A stretch of DNA of 64,000 nucleotides from Dermatemys mawii (taxonomy: Eukaryota > Chordata > Testudines > Dermatemydidae), in assembly GCA_007922305.1 (NCBI GenBank), contig ML677365.1, positions 10,068,599 through 10,132,598 on the forward strand. Reading direction: 5' to 3'. This document shows, one piece after another, positions 35,136 through 48,137 of the stretch; position 1 is the first letter of the stretch; each line of letters begins with the position of its first letter. The notes under the pieces are model-generated. The model saw only the letters and a program-made list of their open reading frames with translations. It was not told the origin of the DNA and made no database searches. A program made the position numbers and the translations under genes.

Positions 35136-37129
35136 TTATCCCTTTGAAAATCTCCCTGAGTTTTTTTGGAAGGTATAGAAGATGCAAGTGTTTTACACTT
35201 ACTGAAGGTTACACATGTCTAAAACAATATTATGTTTCTAAAACATTTATAAAGCACTTATTGCCATACATTTAATAGAAAAGCCAGAGCATGACTGTCC
35301 CTGGACATAATTTTATCTTGTGGCCCTTTAACATTATGCAAAAGGACCTGCAATCCAGATAATGTGAAAAGCTCATGGGAAGCACGTACCCTTTGATTTT
35401 ATTTCCTACCAACAAATTTCTTTTCTATAGTCACAGAGATGTTCACACTTTCTCAGATTTTATCCATATCCTACATTATAGTCTTGCTGATACTGTGCTT
35501 TACTGAAATCATAAAAACCATCCTGCTTCTCTAAGGTCCAATATAACAGAAAGGTCCAAATGTGGTATAAGAGCAAGTTTAGTGGCTGTCTTTCAAATGG
35601 TAAGCAAAATATGGTTCAATATTTTAGGTTAGGGTTTCACTCTCCTATAGGTGCTCTGCTGCTGAGCATAAATTCTATGGGCGCAACCATGACATACAAG
35701 GGACCACAAAGAGACATTGGATTTTCAAAGGAACCTTTCATCCAACAAGGCCACCTACATACTCTCCCCAAATAAGCCACGTTTTGAGTCTGACAGATCA
35801 GACTTGAATGCTGCATGTTGTGTTTGATGGACATGAGCTTGCATTCACAGGGTTTAGGTTAAAAAGTGTCTGGTTACCATGTGCCCACATTCCATAAAGC
35901 CAGTCCTAGAGTCTGTGAAGAATAAAGCAGCCAAGAGAAGCCCACACTCTGGAACTTAATGGCCATGATAAACACCCAATATACTACAGAATTACAGTAT
36001 ATCTGGTGAATTGATGGGCAGTAGCGAATGGACAAGAGGTTTGGATCATAGTTTCAGACAGGCCTCAACACTGTTGTACATTTACCCATGTGTGCCTGGA
36101 AAGTCTGGGCATTTGTGCATACAAACCAGATAATTAGGAAGGCCATTTTTACCAGCAGTTACATGCACCATCACCCATTTGGGGTTTTTTGTTTTGTTTT
36201 GTTTGCTTTCATGACTGTGAATTTTAAACTTACAAAATTGTGTGTGTGATTTCAGAAAAATGCAACCAATAAGACAGCGTTCACGTGGGCAGCTGTTACG
36301 TTTTTAGGCTGTTTTTACAAGAATGTTTAGCAATAATCTCCCACCCACCCAAGACATTCAGAACACAAGTAAGGCAGTAGAGCAGTAGAAATCTCCAATA
36401 CAAGGGTGAATGTATCTGAAGTATTCAAAATAGATTTAATTTCTTTTAATGAAAAGTAGTTGGTTTCAAATTTCAAAGCTTTTCACTAGAAGTAACAGCA
36501 TCATTTAAAAAAACACAGAAGAAGGCCAAAAAACATATTGCAGAGAGCAGCTGCCCACAGTGAGGATCAATATTTATTTTTAGATGGCTTTAAAACAATG
36601 TAGTAATATGTTATCTAAATCATCTTTTGTTTAGACAGTATACTGTATGACATAAGGTTGCTTGATATTTCCCATACAAATGTAATTATTACAGATGGTT
36701 TAACCTCAAAAAATTAGGAAGCTCTTTTCAGTTGACATACGTAACTACAGGTCTTGATACTTACAGAAACATGGCCAAACTATCTATAATTTTGAACACA
36801 ACCTTTCTTAACCTTCCCAGAGCCTCTTCCCTTCTAGTGCACAAGAGGCTTGCTTTTCCTACCTTTTTGCCTACTTCTCTTCATGACTCACTCCAATGTC
36901 TGGCCTGAAGGACCCATGCATCACTGTAGACAGTACAGTGAAAATCTCTGCTCAGTATTCAGCAGCCATGAAAAATCAAACAAAATTTTAAAATTGATGG
37001 GATGCTGAATAACGTGGACATATCATAATGCCATAATATAAACCAATACTATGCCCTCACCAGGAAGACGGATCCCACTATCTCAGAAAGAATATAGCAG
37101 GAGAGGAGAACAACAGTTCGTGGATGGAC

Positions 37130-37655
37130 TATGAAAATGTATTGGAGCATGGAAAAGGCGAGATTGGGACTGTTGCCCAATGAGAGGAGATTACTAGATT
37201 GAATAATGAATAGTATAAAGACGGTAGATCGGGCACTACTGTTCACCCATCTCATAACACAAGAACAAGGGGACAGTCAATGAAATTGAAAGGTAGCCAA
37301 TTTAAAAGTGATAAAAGGAAATTATATTCCTACACATGTAGTCTGTGAAACTCGTTGCCACATGATATCCATGAGGCCAAGTGTTTCCTGGAATTCAAAG
37401 AGAGGTTCGATATTTAAATGGATAACAAGAATATCCAATGTTGTTGCTGTGTATTAAAAATAAACAAGATCTTTCACACTTCAGGCACCAGACAATCTCT
37501 AACTATTGGGAGTTAAGAGGAAAATTGACCTGGGTCAGTCTATCCCATACTTGCAGGATTTCTTCCTCTGAAATGTCTGGTATTGGTGTAGACAGGCTAT
37601 TAGTTGAGCTGGATCATTGGTCTGACTCAGCATGGCAATTCCTATGTCTTCTTTT
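37130..37655 (+). repeat. CR1 LINE 3' part
   Basis: Includes 'cataacacaagaacaagggg', 'gtctgtgaaactcgttgcca', 'tgagctggatcattggtctg' and 'actcagcatggcaattccta', the CR1 3' series in order, strongly diverged. Confidence 0.75.
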
Positions 37656-39410
37656 GCAGCTATCTGGGAAGCCTGCCCTTTTCTTCCTTTCCTTCTTCCC
37701 TCACAACTATTCAAAAAAGCCACTCTCGCCATTCTCCCCTCTACCCAACATACAACCATACTGAAAATCTGGTTGGTGGCCCAGCATTGCTTCTGCTGAA
37801 TTCAAAGTAGAGAACTCTGATGTTAGAGGCTTTGGAGACACTTGTGGGGGCTTGTGGGGGGATATGGGAAGAGGCTTCTCAAAAATTGTGAACAGGGAGG
37901 GAGAGAAATTAAAAAAACGAAAAGAGGGAAAATAAAAACACATTATTGTACTAACGAGAAATCTCTCTCTAAAAAAGCCCATATATAATCATACTTGAAA
38001 GCATGTGGTATGATAAAGAGTACCACTAAAAATATTAAAGAGGGAATTAGTCGTAAGAAAACTTTGATGAAATGTTTCACAGCTCCCCCTTGTAACGCTT
38101 CCCAGTGTTTTTTTAATTAGTACCATTTCAGAATTTTATTTTCTTTGGGCAGCGTTTGTAGAACACCACTGAATGCAAAACCCCCAGATCAAGTCCTCCC
38201 TTCCTGCTGTTCTTGTTCCTATAAAAATGAAATGGTAACTAATGCAGCTTGCCATGTCTATATTGTGAGACCATAAACAGAATCCAGCTGCATCTGTGTT
38301 CCAACTCTGAAACACGAGCATTAGGATTTCTCTGTTCAGCTTTGTCTTAAGTTTCTACAAGATTATGCTGTAGTTACAGTAAAATATCAGTTGTACATCT
38401 TTTTCCTTCTTTGGTTATTAGCCCCATAGGTATAAATTTGTAATCAAAGAGAGGTCAAATGTATCAAAATAAAAGTTTGCCAGAATGTATCTGGCATAAT
38501 TCCTCCCCCCAAGATTTGATTATGAAGTGTTACTTGTGGAAAAATAAACCCCACTGAGTAGTATCCAAAATCTAAGAAATTACTTTACAAGACTAAAAAC
38601 ATAAATAACATAGGTCTGAATGCAAAGGACAGAGTAAACACTTGGATGTGTATATTACTCACTGTCACTATTGTATCCAGTGCTTTAAACGGCCCCCCCC
38701 CCCCCCAAAAAAAGGGATATTATAATCAGGCATAACTCTAACAGCAGAATCTGCGGACACTGGAGGAACCATCTAGGAAGTATGCATTGCAAAAAAAGAT
38801 CTCAGTTTTTTAATCCAGCTCAAGAGTGGGACTCCCTTTGGACTGGGAGCAATGCACACTAAACATTAAAAAGCTCCATTTTTGTTTGCAAGACATGGAA
38901 TTGTTCCATGGAGTCAAAGAAATCTAACGTCACTGTGTGCACTGCTCGATCATTTTCTGGTCCTGGTAGAATTCTGCTGGTGCTGTTTGCAACAGGTTGA
39001 CAGGTATTTCTGTGTATGTGGAGGAGCTGACTTCTAAATAGAAAAGGGTGATTACCCAGTTGAAAAAAAGTAAAAGATCCAGGTTTTCTTTTTATCAGGC
39101 TAGCGGTGGAACCTTATGAGCTAATTTGACTTGGAAAAATGCTTCCTCCTCCCCAACCCCCAGTAGGCATGAAAGGCACTGAAGGAAGCAGTCAGTGCAC
39201 TTACAGTGAAGATTCACTCCCCAGGGATGCTGCTGACCTTTGTTCTAACTGTGCAACACCCACTCCACAAACAGGGAATCCAGCCACCAAGACTTTGACA
39301 GCCATGGAGAGGGGGTCTCACCTCTCTGCAGCCTGAAAGGGAGGATTCCTTCTCCTCCCTCAATCTTAGCTGAGCGTCATTATATAATGCCTACATAAAT
39401 GGCCAGTAGG

Positions 39411-39477
39411 TAAAATCCTGAGCCTGGCTAAGTCAATGCCAAAACTTTCACTGTCTTCAGTGGAGCCAGGATTTTCA
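39411..39477. repeat. Foldback MITE-like repeat
   Basis: Arms TAAAATCCTGAGCCTGGCTA and TGGAGCCAGGATTTTCA face each other around a short centre. Confidence 0.6.
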
Positions 39478-39924
39478 GAGTTGCCAATTGTTGTAATATT
39501 TGGTGTTTTTCTTAAGGCCTAGCCCCTCTACTCCTGAGAATATCCATTTAATTTTTTTAAAAAAGTTGTAGTAAGTTTTTTAGCGTTATGGCTGTGGTGA
39601 AAAGCTGAAAAATGAGCACCGTTACTGTTCAAAAAAAAAACCAGAAGAAAAATAAAAAGTACCCCCAAATTTATATTTTTTAAAGTCTCGTGATTTTTAG
39701 GACAATGTCTTTATTTTGAGAGGTCTGACATGATTTTGGAACAACCTGAGGTTGTTAGTACTGGAATTTCCCAAAAAACACAACTTCAGAACCATCTCCT
39801 TGTGCATATAAACTAGTATGAGTGACCACGGATTTCCAACCAATGTTACCCTTCTAATACCTAGCTTGTCCGTTCAATTGTGTGTAACCACCGCCTGTTG
39901 CATCTTCTTTTAAATAGACTGTAA

Positions 39925-40015
39925 GTTTTTTGGGAGAGACTGTCTCTTATTCTGTGTTTCTATAGCACCCAGAACAATGGGCTTCTGTGTATTACCACAC
40001 TATAAATAAATAATA
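39925..40015 (-). repeat. SINE-tail family fragment
   Basis: Plus strand reads 'tttctatagcacccagaaca', 'atgggcttctgtgtattacc' and ends in ATAAATAAATAATAA, the complement orientation of the tail family at 6.5 and 60.1 kb. Confidence 0.5.
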
Positions 40016-40786
40016 ACAACATAGTCCAATTGCATAGGATATGTGCAGGCTCTAGTATTTGATTTCTTATTGTAACAGTATATTGCCTAAATTGGGTTTA
40101 TTACACTATACTGGGTTTTTTCAGACCCACTGAAAGTTATATTTTTGTGATATTTAAATGAAAAAAAAATCCACTAATCCTTGCTCCTCTTTCTTTTGAG
40201 CATTTAGTTGTAAATCTTCCATTCCACATTTTGGAAGCAAAATTTTATTTTCTGTTTATTCAAGCATTCATACTACTAACCTGAAAATAATTCCACTTCT
40301 CCAATCAGAGGACCGAAACTAATTATATGACTCATTTGACCAATTAAAACTAAGCAACACACCTTGAAATGCATACTACATATTTAACAAGTTAATGAAA
40401 GGTTTTGCTGAATAATTTCAAATAATGAAATTTGAGGAAAAAAACACGAGGTGAAATTATACATTATGAAGTATTAATTTGACTACTGTACTTACATCAG
40501 TTGTGAGAGGTAAAGATTATAGTACTATATTAACATGTAATCCAATTTATTTTATCCATAGTTATTTTGTTCCATCACATCAGCCAGTGTCATACTATGC
40601 ATACTCAGTGCACAACTCAATGTGCATTCTCTTGAACACAAAGTAACCCAACATAACAATAAAATAAAACCCTTGCCATACTAATGACATTTACAGGAGC
40701 CACAAATTGCCAGTCAGTTAGAGCTGTAAAACAAAATGGAAATGCTTTGTTAACTGGCAGTTTAATTTCTTTTTTAATTGTTTCAG

Positions 40787-40947
40787 GCTGGTGGTTTGAT
40801 GCCTGCGGCCCTTCCAATCTGAATGGAATGTTCTATACTGCTGGACAAAACCATGGAAAACTAAATGGGATAAAGTGGCACTACTTTAAAGGCCCCAGCT
40901 ATTCCTTACATTCAACAACTATGATGATTCGGCCCTTAGACTTTTAA
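40787..40947 (+). CDS. ANGPT1: ANGPT1 last coding exon with stop codon (TIE2-binding P subdomain)
   Basis: Completes a split Gly codon, then encodes 52 residues from WWFDACGPSNLNG to MMIRPLDF and the TAA stop at 40945-40947. It forms most of the P subdomain of the fibrinogen-related domain, the surface that contacts TIE2. The Cys in FDACG corresponds to Cys452 (partner of Cys439 in the previous exon). The loop residues Thr-Ala-Gly (codons at 40837-40845, within FYTAGQNHGK) are those reported to distinguish agonist ANGPT1 from ANGPT2, which has Pro-Gln-Arg there. This supports the ANGPT1 assignment and an agonist-type ligand. The acceptor AG is at 40785-40786 behind a long T-rich tract. The C-terminal RPLDF ending matches family length, so nothing is missing. 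One substitution relative to human is visible near the end (His where human has Arg in SYSLRSTT). Confidence 0.97.
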
Positions 40948-42110
40948 AGGCACTCAGCAGTGGGCACAAGAACAAACACAATATCACTCATCTGAAGAAC
41001 TTCTTGTGTAACCTTCTGAAGTAAAAGGCTGAGGGCTTCATGAAAGCAACAAGTAGGAGCTACACAAAGTTGCTCCACTATCACTTCATAGCCTGCAAAA
41101 ACTCTACACGAGTCAGCCCGTATGCTGATGACATTGGGACGGTTTGGCCTATGAGAAAGCGGCTGTAACGGTTTTCCAGTGGAGGTGAACAAGTGACATT
41201 TGTCTTCCTGTTACCCTGACTGAATCAAGTGTCTGGCGGCAGTTGTCTTTTCATTTGTGTAAAAGGTACAAAAATATACTGGATAAGACTGAAGAACAGA
41301 AGCAAATCTATCATAATCTATTGAGAAAAATAGTTTTCAGCAGTGAAATGGCATCACATCTATGCAAAAGTATTACAGATAAGCTTTTATTAATGCACAT
41401 CTTAAACTATCCAAAATGACCTCACCAATCATTGTCTTTCTTAAGTGAACTGAAGTTAGATGAATGGATTTCTCTTAAACCCAGAATCAAATAGTGTATG
41501 CTAGAGTTATTTTTAATTCAGCCCTTTTCAAATGTAAAACATGTTCCTGATAAACATACCGAGTCACTGTGCATGAAGAATGATAAGGATAATATGCAGA
41601 AAATCATCAATTGCTCAGCACTGTTAGGGCAAAGTAAGTGTAGGTAATCCAGATAATTGGCATAATCCTTGAGCTAGGATTTATAGCGTGATAACAAAAG
41701 TAACCATGTTTTTTTCCCCTGCAGCTTTTGCTTGCATTAAAATCAGTCTGAAAGTCACATTGAAAAATTGGAGGAAAGTTTAGAGAATGTGAAATATATC
41801 ATGAAGAAATATGTTATTTTGCATATATGATTTCCTTTCAAAGTATGCAGGAAAGCAGATTGTTAGTGTGTATAAAAATGGCATAAACAAGTAGTTTACC
41901 TGGATGGATTCATTTTAAAATATCTTTGCATGTGCACACTTTAGCATTAATTATTTTAAATTGTTATTAGATCTTCATTTTTTCACTATATTATTTCACC
42001 TATTTTGTGAATAACTGAAGCAAGTCAGCTTTACACTCTGCTTCAGCTATTACTATAAAAAGTATTCATCACACCATTATAGAAAATAAAGGAATAATTA
42101 TAATTATGAA
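40948..42110 (+). other. ANGPT1: ANGPT1 3' UTR (likely extent)
   Basis: The sequence immediately downstream of the TAA stop is AT-rich and free of recognisable repeats for more than 1.1 kb, as expected for a 3' UTR. The first well-placed canonical AATAAA is at 42085-42090, followed by T-rich sequence suitable for cleavage shortly after. Other AATAAA hexamers occur at 42513-42518 and 43151-43156, so a longer transcript end is possible. The end coordinate is an estimate. Confidence 0.5.
42085..42090 (+). terminator. Candidate poly(A) signal AATAAA of ANGPT1
   Basis: Canonical hexamer 1.14 kb after the stop codon, the first AATAAA I found downstream of it. A T-rich segment follows within about 50 bases. 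In AT-rich DNA such hexamers also occur by chance, so transcript 3' ends would be needed to confirm it. Confidence 0.4.
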
Positions 42111-42521
42111 TTGTAAATAGCATGTTTATATCTCTATAGTAAGAATAATGGCCATTTAATTTGTACATGCTGTGTTGACCCATTCAATGCACATGAATGC
42201 AAAACTACAATAGGATATAATATTAAACTAACTTTGGAAAGGTGCTACACATGTTACTTCCCATAAAAATGTGTCGTAATAAGTAATTTTGATTATACTA
42301 AAAATGTGGCATGGGAGCAGGGTGAGCTGCACATTTCAAATATTGGAATATTTAAGGTGCCTATAAGAAAAAAGAAAGTTTATAGCAAAGAGGATGGGTT
42401 GCATCCCACCTTAAAGCTATTATACTTTCTATTTAAAGCTTATGTTGACATAATGTGACAGGGAAATCAATTTTGGAAATTAGTCTCTACATTCAATTCC
42501 TGCTTTAAGAAAAATAAAGAG

Positions 42522-42595
42522 GCTGGTCCTACTCCAATGGAAATTGAATGTAAAATATCCATTGATTGAAATGGGAACAAGATCAGACCCATTAA
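42522..42595. repeat. Foldback MITE-like remnant
   Basis: Left 'ctggtcctactccaatggaa', right 'ccattgattgaaatgggaac' and 'aagatcagaccc', a decayed palindrome of the same type as at 8.06 and 23.7 kb. Confidence 0.45.
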
Positions 42596-43401
42596 ACATA
42601 TGTGGCTGGGGTTGTTTGTTTTTGTTTTATTTTTTTTAAAAAAGCTATTGTTGAAATCAGGCAACAATCTAGTGATTGTGGGGTTTCGTTTTGTTTTTTG
42701 TAGATTTTTTAGGGCAACATGAAAGAACAAATTGCACTGCAGGATTCTTTTGTAATTCTGATAGCTCACAGTTTTCCAAGTAGGAAGGGCTTTGTTTTTA
42801 TGCATCTGTAAGATTTTTTTTAATAATCCAGCCCAAGGGATTAATTTGTTGTATTCTGTGGGTTAAACTACCCAATTATTTTTTTGCTCAACAGTTCTTC
42901 ATAGTGCTGCTTTGTCTCCATTTCCAGCAATCTTCGCAATGTGTGCAGTCGTCATTTGGGTGCAAAAACTGTGGTCTGCCTTCCTCTGTGTTCTCATAAG
43001 ACTTTTTTTTCCAGGTCTCTGAGTTAGGAATGCCATTTTGTAGATACTGTTGCAAAAGACAAAACACTTTACAAAAAACCAAAAGCATGACATATACTGT
43101 TTATTTATCTGGGTTTGAAAAAAATGGGGACATGGGTTCCTATCCTTTATAATAAAACATTTTAAAATATTTGCTGACTTTGTTCTTTGCTTTGTTTTGA
43201 GCATGCATTTTTGTGGCAGAATGAAATGTCGTTTAACATAGTGACATCCCTCCCTCTCAGTAATGTTCAAATGTTCAGACTGTTCTTATGCAGGGACCCT
43301 CACTAGTTTCTGTGCACAAATGAATATCTTCTTACTTTTAAAATATGTATCTGGGTTTTATTTTACTCATTTTTCTTGGTTAAAATAATCAGGTTATGTT
43401 T

Positions 43402-43570
43402 AACTAAAGTATTAGAGCATAAGCTTTCGTGGGCTAATACCCACTTCGTTGGATGCGTCGGTATTAGCCCACGAAAGCTTATGCTCTAATACTTTAGTTA
43501 GTCTTTAAGGTGCCACAGGACTCTTTGTCACTTCTGCAATTCCAGACTAACACAGCTACCCCTCTGATTC
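43402..43570. mobile_element. Penelope-derived hairpin element, copy 3
   Basis: 169 bp flanked by the perfect 10-bp direct repeat GGTTATGTTT (43392-43401 and 43571-43580). The left arm is short (starts AACTAAAGTATTAGAGC) and the right arm is complete to the terminus GCTACCCCTCTGATTC. Almost no spacer separates the arms (centre about 43450). Confidence 0.85.
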
Positions 43571-45114
43571 GGTTATGTTTCGCATTCTTAGGCTGACAAA
43601 TACAATTTGTGTTCAATTTTTTTTTAATCACTCATATTCCACTGGCCAAGATACAAATTAAAATACACTGCTTGTTTCTCTTGCCCTTATGACTGTTTGT
43701 TCTTTAATCACCCATTGGTTCATGATGTCTGGCAGTGGCAAATCTCAACTGGTTTTTATTCTCTTAGCTTAGAAATGCCTCTTGTTCCATTTGTTTGCCT
43801 CTCAACAATTGAGGGACCAGTTTCACCCTCTCTTTGTAGTCCATTTATCCTCATTTTCCCAGGAACTTCAGCTTAATTAGACTTGTTCATTATATACATT
43901 TAGATCAACCTGGCTTTCTAAATCAATACAAAACCCAGAGTGTAATAAATCCATAAGAACATATTTTACCCTTAAATTAAAAATGCTACCATATGCAACT
44001 GAAGAGGCACAATGAATGGAACAGTCTTTTATTTGGCTTTGATTTATATCAAAAGAACAATTACCTTGAAAATGAGTAAGAAGACAGCTTTTTAAAAATC
44101 TATCAGTGATAACAGCAACATCACTTCTAGTCTTGATTTCATCCTTTTTACTGTTACAAATACACAGAGGGCAGATAAATTAGGAGAGATGAATTTCAGA
44201 ACAAGTAGAATCTGAAATGATTTCTAATTCTAAATCACCGGATTGTTGTCTTACATCAGCTCTTCTTCTATTATCCAGCATTCAAGAATTCAGAAATATA
44301 CATCCTAAACTGATGAAAATATGGAGAACGCAGTCATTTGCTAAAAAAGAGATTCAACATAAAAAGCCAGATAGTGGAGAACATCTACTTTTTTAAAAAA
44401 CAGCATATAATAGATCAAGGTATTGGGGAGATACTGGGCGGGGGTGGCTGGCTCAGGAAATTGTTAATGAGATATAGAGCCTTTTACAATTAGGACACCA
44501 GTATGATTCTAGCCCAGATGACTATTGATCAAGTCTGGATTAATCAATAGCCTATATGAAATGAGCTGGAAGTTTCTAACAGAATGTCACAAAACACACC
44601 CTCTTACTCTACCTCTTTCTAGCTGAAGCATAGGACTGAATGGTCACAGAGACTGATCTAACCATTAGCCATGGACAAGAGGCCTCCTAGGACAAGACTG
44701 CAGAAAACTGAGAGGGAGACATGACAAAACCTGCTCAGTATACGAAACCAAATGAAGAACAATTCAAATATCATGGAGGAAGTTTTAGTTGTTTTATTTT
44801 TGGAGGAAGTTGAATTTTTTAACTCAAAAACCTGATGGACAATTTCCATAAGGACTGCAATTTTTTTTTGAGAAAATATGTGTCTATTTTCAAGCTAAGA
44901 TGGCTTCACATCAACCACTTGAGAAAATGCATAGTGTTTGGATATGAAAAATGCTATTTAATAATATACAGAATATAATATACAGAAATTGGGAATGAAA
45001 CAGCAAAATTCTTCATGTAAAATGTTGTGTAATTAAAAGTTTCAGTTTTGCATGCTACAGACCATCCTCCCACTGACTGTAGTGCATCTGTTTTGTGAAG
45101 CATAGAGCTTGTGA

Positions 45115-46430
45115 CACTGCACCCCATACTCTTCACAGCGATATTGTTATGATATGATTATGACATAATCATAATGTACTTTATGCAAGATAAGTCATGC
45201 GAGGTGTCATTGGAAAGATTATGATTTACTGAATAGTATTATCCTATTTGTATGCATGTATCATTTTTGTATCTGAAGTTAGGAATATTGACTATATATT
45301 TGTATCACAAAAGTGTTTACACCAGGGGAATGCTCACTAGGCAAAAGGCTCTCGGGCCATGGTTACACTTATAGCTTTATAGCGCTTTTGGTTACACACG
45401 CCTTCAGATACAGCTCCAGGGAAAGCACTCCAGCTTGTCCACACTCACAGCTACAACCGCACTCGCGTGGCCACATTTGCAGCACTTGCAGCAGCATGGG
45501 GAGTGGTGCATTATGGGCAGCTATCCCAGCATTCAGCTGGCTGCAATGTGCTTTTCAAACGAGGGGGGTGGGAGGGAGCATGTTGTGTGTGTATGCGGAG
45601 AAGAAGAGCAAGTGCATTTTTGGAGTGCTGAGAGTGTCAACAAAATGTCTTTAAAATGCAAAGCCTACTAATCTTCTGCTTCTCACTCACTCACTTGATA
45701 AACATTTGCATTGTTGATTTGCTGAGTTACAGATAAGCTCTGAAAACGTACTTCTGCATTCCTCCAGCCGAGTTCAAAACAAAGAAAATAGTGGTCAATT
45801 GCCTTAAATAGCCTAGGGGGCATTTCCAAAGATCACTCAGAGTGCTGTATTGTTGCTACCCATTTACACTGCAGCTAAAGCATATCACCCAATACGCAAC
45901 AGCTCTTAATCCTCTGGGAAAGGAAGATTACCAGGACCAGTATAACTGTGGTCTTATAGCGCTCTACGTGCCTCGCCAGTCTGGACTGGTAGTAAGTTAT
46001 AACACTCCTGGTGGCTTTATAGCACTATAAAGTGCCAGTGTAACCAAGGCCTCAGTCTAGATGGCTGGCTAGGAAGGGCCCATTCATGTTAATGAGCCAT
46101 TAGGAGAAAACATTAGGCCTTAGGAGAAGCTTATCTCCCACCTGGGGGCCTTCCTGAGGATGCTGCAGACAGCCTCCGACTTATGGTTGCTGTGACACTA
46201 CAGAGACATGTGACCAAGTCACCTAGTGCTGGACTCCATCTTGGGTTACCAGTGTTTTTCCACTGACCCAGTGTGGGAACCAAGCTTTGAAACAAAGTGT
46301 TCCCACCATATGCAAAGTCTATTTCAGGCAGGGGTGTGACATCATCATGGCTCTTCACTAACTCTTCCCCTAACGAGACTCCTGGAAACACCTAAGGAAC
46401 AAAGACTGAACAGGGTGAAATGCTGGAACC
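45115..46430 (+). repeat. LTR-like or other retroelement-derived repeat, split by an insertion
   Basis: The flanking parts (45115-45355 and 46051-46430) look like one turtle repeat: 'gcaagataagtcatgcgagg', 'tgtcattggaaagattatga', 'atcatttttgtatctgaagt' on the left, and 'gtgaccaagtcacctagtgc', 'tggactccatcttgggttac' on the right. I recognise the style of a high-copy turtle repeat, possibly a long terminal repeat, but saw no primer binding site or coding region. Confidence 0.4.
45356..46050. mobile_element. TIR-type DNA element ('gccatggttacac' family)
   Basis: Terminal inverted repeats GCCATGGTTACAC (left) and GTGTAACCAAGGC (right, 12 of 13 complementary). Subterminal 'ttatagctttatagcgcttt' on the left and 'ggctttatagcactataaag' on the right are also related. 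It may have a 5-bp duplication (CTCGG/CTCAG), not certain. It interrupts a repeat whose two halves flank it. No transposase seen. Confidence 0.6.
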
Positions 46431-48137
46431 AGGCTAAAGGGGAAGGGGCAGGGAACGGGGTGGGGTAAAGGGGTTCAGTTTTGTGTGATTAGAAAGTTGG
46501 CAACCCTAGCTTCTATTTCTAGGCGAGGGAACTTTGAGGTACAAAAATACGCTCCTGTTCTCTCTCGTCAGGAGCCCAGTCTAAGCCACTCGAGACATGG
46601 GAGTGCCATCACACCAAGTGTGGGTCTGCTTCATTTCTAAGCTACTCACAGCGTTCAGCAGGAGTCAAGCTCCATGAGGCCTGAGAACATTGGGCTGCCT
46701 CACAACAGCCATGAAAGTGCTACCAAAGCACACTGTTTCCCAGGCAAGTGAGCTGGAGAGAGTGCCAGTGCCAGCTACCCCTCTTCACTCTGTGGGTAAA
46801 AAATTGAGGCTCTCTAAGGATATCCTTCAGTTAGATGGAGAGGTGGAAGGCAGGTTCAGACCCTCCCTGTGGACTTCTTCCAGGGAGTGGAGAGAAAGAG
46901 TGCAGAGGGAAGAAAGGGAAAAGTTGACAGAATAATGTAGTCAGGGGTACTGAAGGATGAGATGAAGAATCAGAGAGCATGGGCAAAGAAAGAAAAGGAC
47001 AGTGAGACTGAAAAAGAATGTGTAGGAAAGACTGAGGTGGGAGCACAGGAACAGAAAGAGAAGGGGAAATAAGATGGACAGAGATGAAGGAAACAGAGCA
47101 AATAATTTGTCGGAAAATGAAAATCAACACATCTGTGAAGAGATTTAATGAAATAGTCTTGGATAAAAAATAATCTGAAATTTTAACACCAGAAAAATCG
47201 GAGAAAATAGTATGAAAGGAAGAGAGATGAAAAGATATTTCAAGACAATGAAAATGAAGAAAAGGAAAGGAGGAACAAAGAAGAAAAAGAAGGGAGACAG
47301 TTTTATTATTTTTATACAGAGTGTTGTGCCAAAATTTTACAATAAGCATAGTGTTACACACGATGGGCCAGAACCTGTAGCTGCATGCAAGCAGCTCGAT
47401 TACATATGGACTGCAGATCTGGTCCAATATTATTAAATTAAATTCACATCCTGGTAAGCATGTCTGTAGCTTTGGTGGATCTGCCTCTGTTTAGCCTAAC
47501 TAATTTCCCTTTTGCCCAGTTAGATTACAATTGTTTTATTTCTGTAATCATTATTGGGTAGTTAGCCATTGTGTAAATGCAATACAATAACATTTTTCAT
47601 TAATTCTTCCTATTTAATATTTCTAGTGCAAAGTAGATGTTGACGGTGTTTTACATCTTACAAAATATAAAACAAAGCCCAGAGAAATGTCCCCTTCCTT
47701 GTGGAACCATTGGTGATACTGTCTGTGAGAAACAGTGTATTCTCTTAATATGAGACAAGAATTCATCAGTCAGATAACTCAGCTTCAGATAATATTTATT
47801 CTTTCACTACAGACATGGATCTCCACCCCTGCACAGTCCCCTCATGCTTATATTTAGAATCACTATCTGCTCTTAAGGAAACTACAAATCTCAGATCTGT
47901 TCCCATTTAGATGCACCACTGAACTGCAGGTTTATTTTCTTTTGGGTAATGGAGCAGAACTCCCTGGTATATATTTTGCTTTTACATTTCTGAAGCAAAA
48001 TTCTTTATTTTATTTTACAGTTTTCCGCTTTAAAGTTCACCTTCCACCCACCAGTGATTATTATTTGATTCCTCTTCTGAGAGCCTCACCCAACACAATT
48101 AGTCCTGGAAAGTCTTTGGGAAAATTCCCCCCTCTAG

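Larger units (their letters stand above)
31944..40786 (+). other. ANGPT1 last intron, 8.8 kb
   Basis: Bounded by GTAAGC and TTTCAG. It contains a GA-rich stretch, two TIR-type DNA element remnants, the composite repeat at 34.3-35.1 kb, a CR1 3' end, a foldback remnant and a SINE tail. I see nothing identifiable in 33410-34280, 35140-37125, 37660-39405, 39480-39925 and 40020-40786, apart from a 14-base C run followed by A at 38693-38713. Confidence 0.9.

Noticed and set aside
45115..46430. Endogenous retrovirus
   Set aside because: LTR-like style only. No paired LTR, primer binding site, gag, pol or env remnants were recognised.
46831..47427. 198-codon open frame on the minus strand
   Set aside because: It lies in a purine-rich plus-strand tract, so its translation is Ser/Leu/Phe/Pro-rich. 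It has no recognisable domain and no exon signals.
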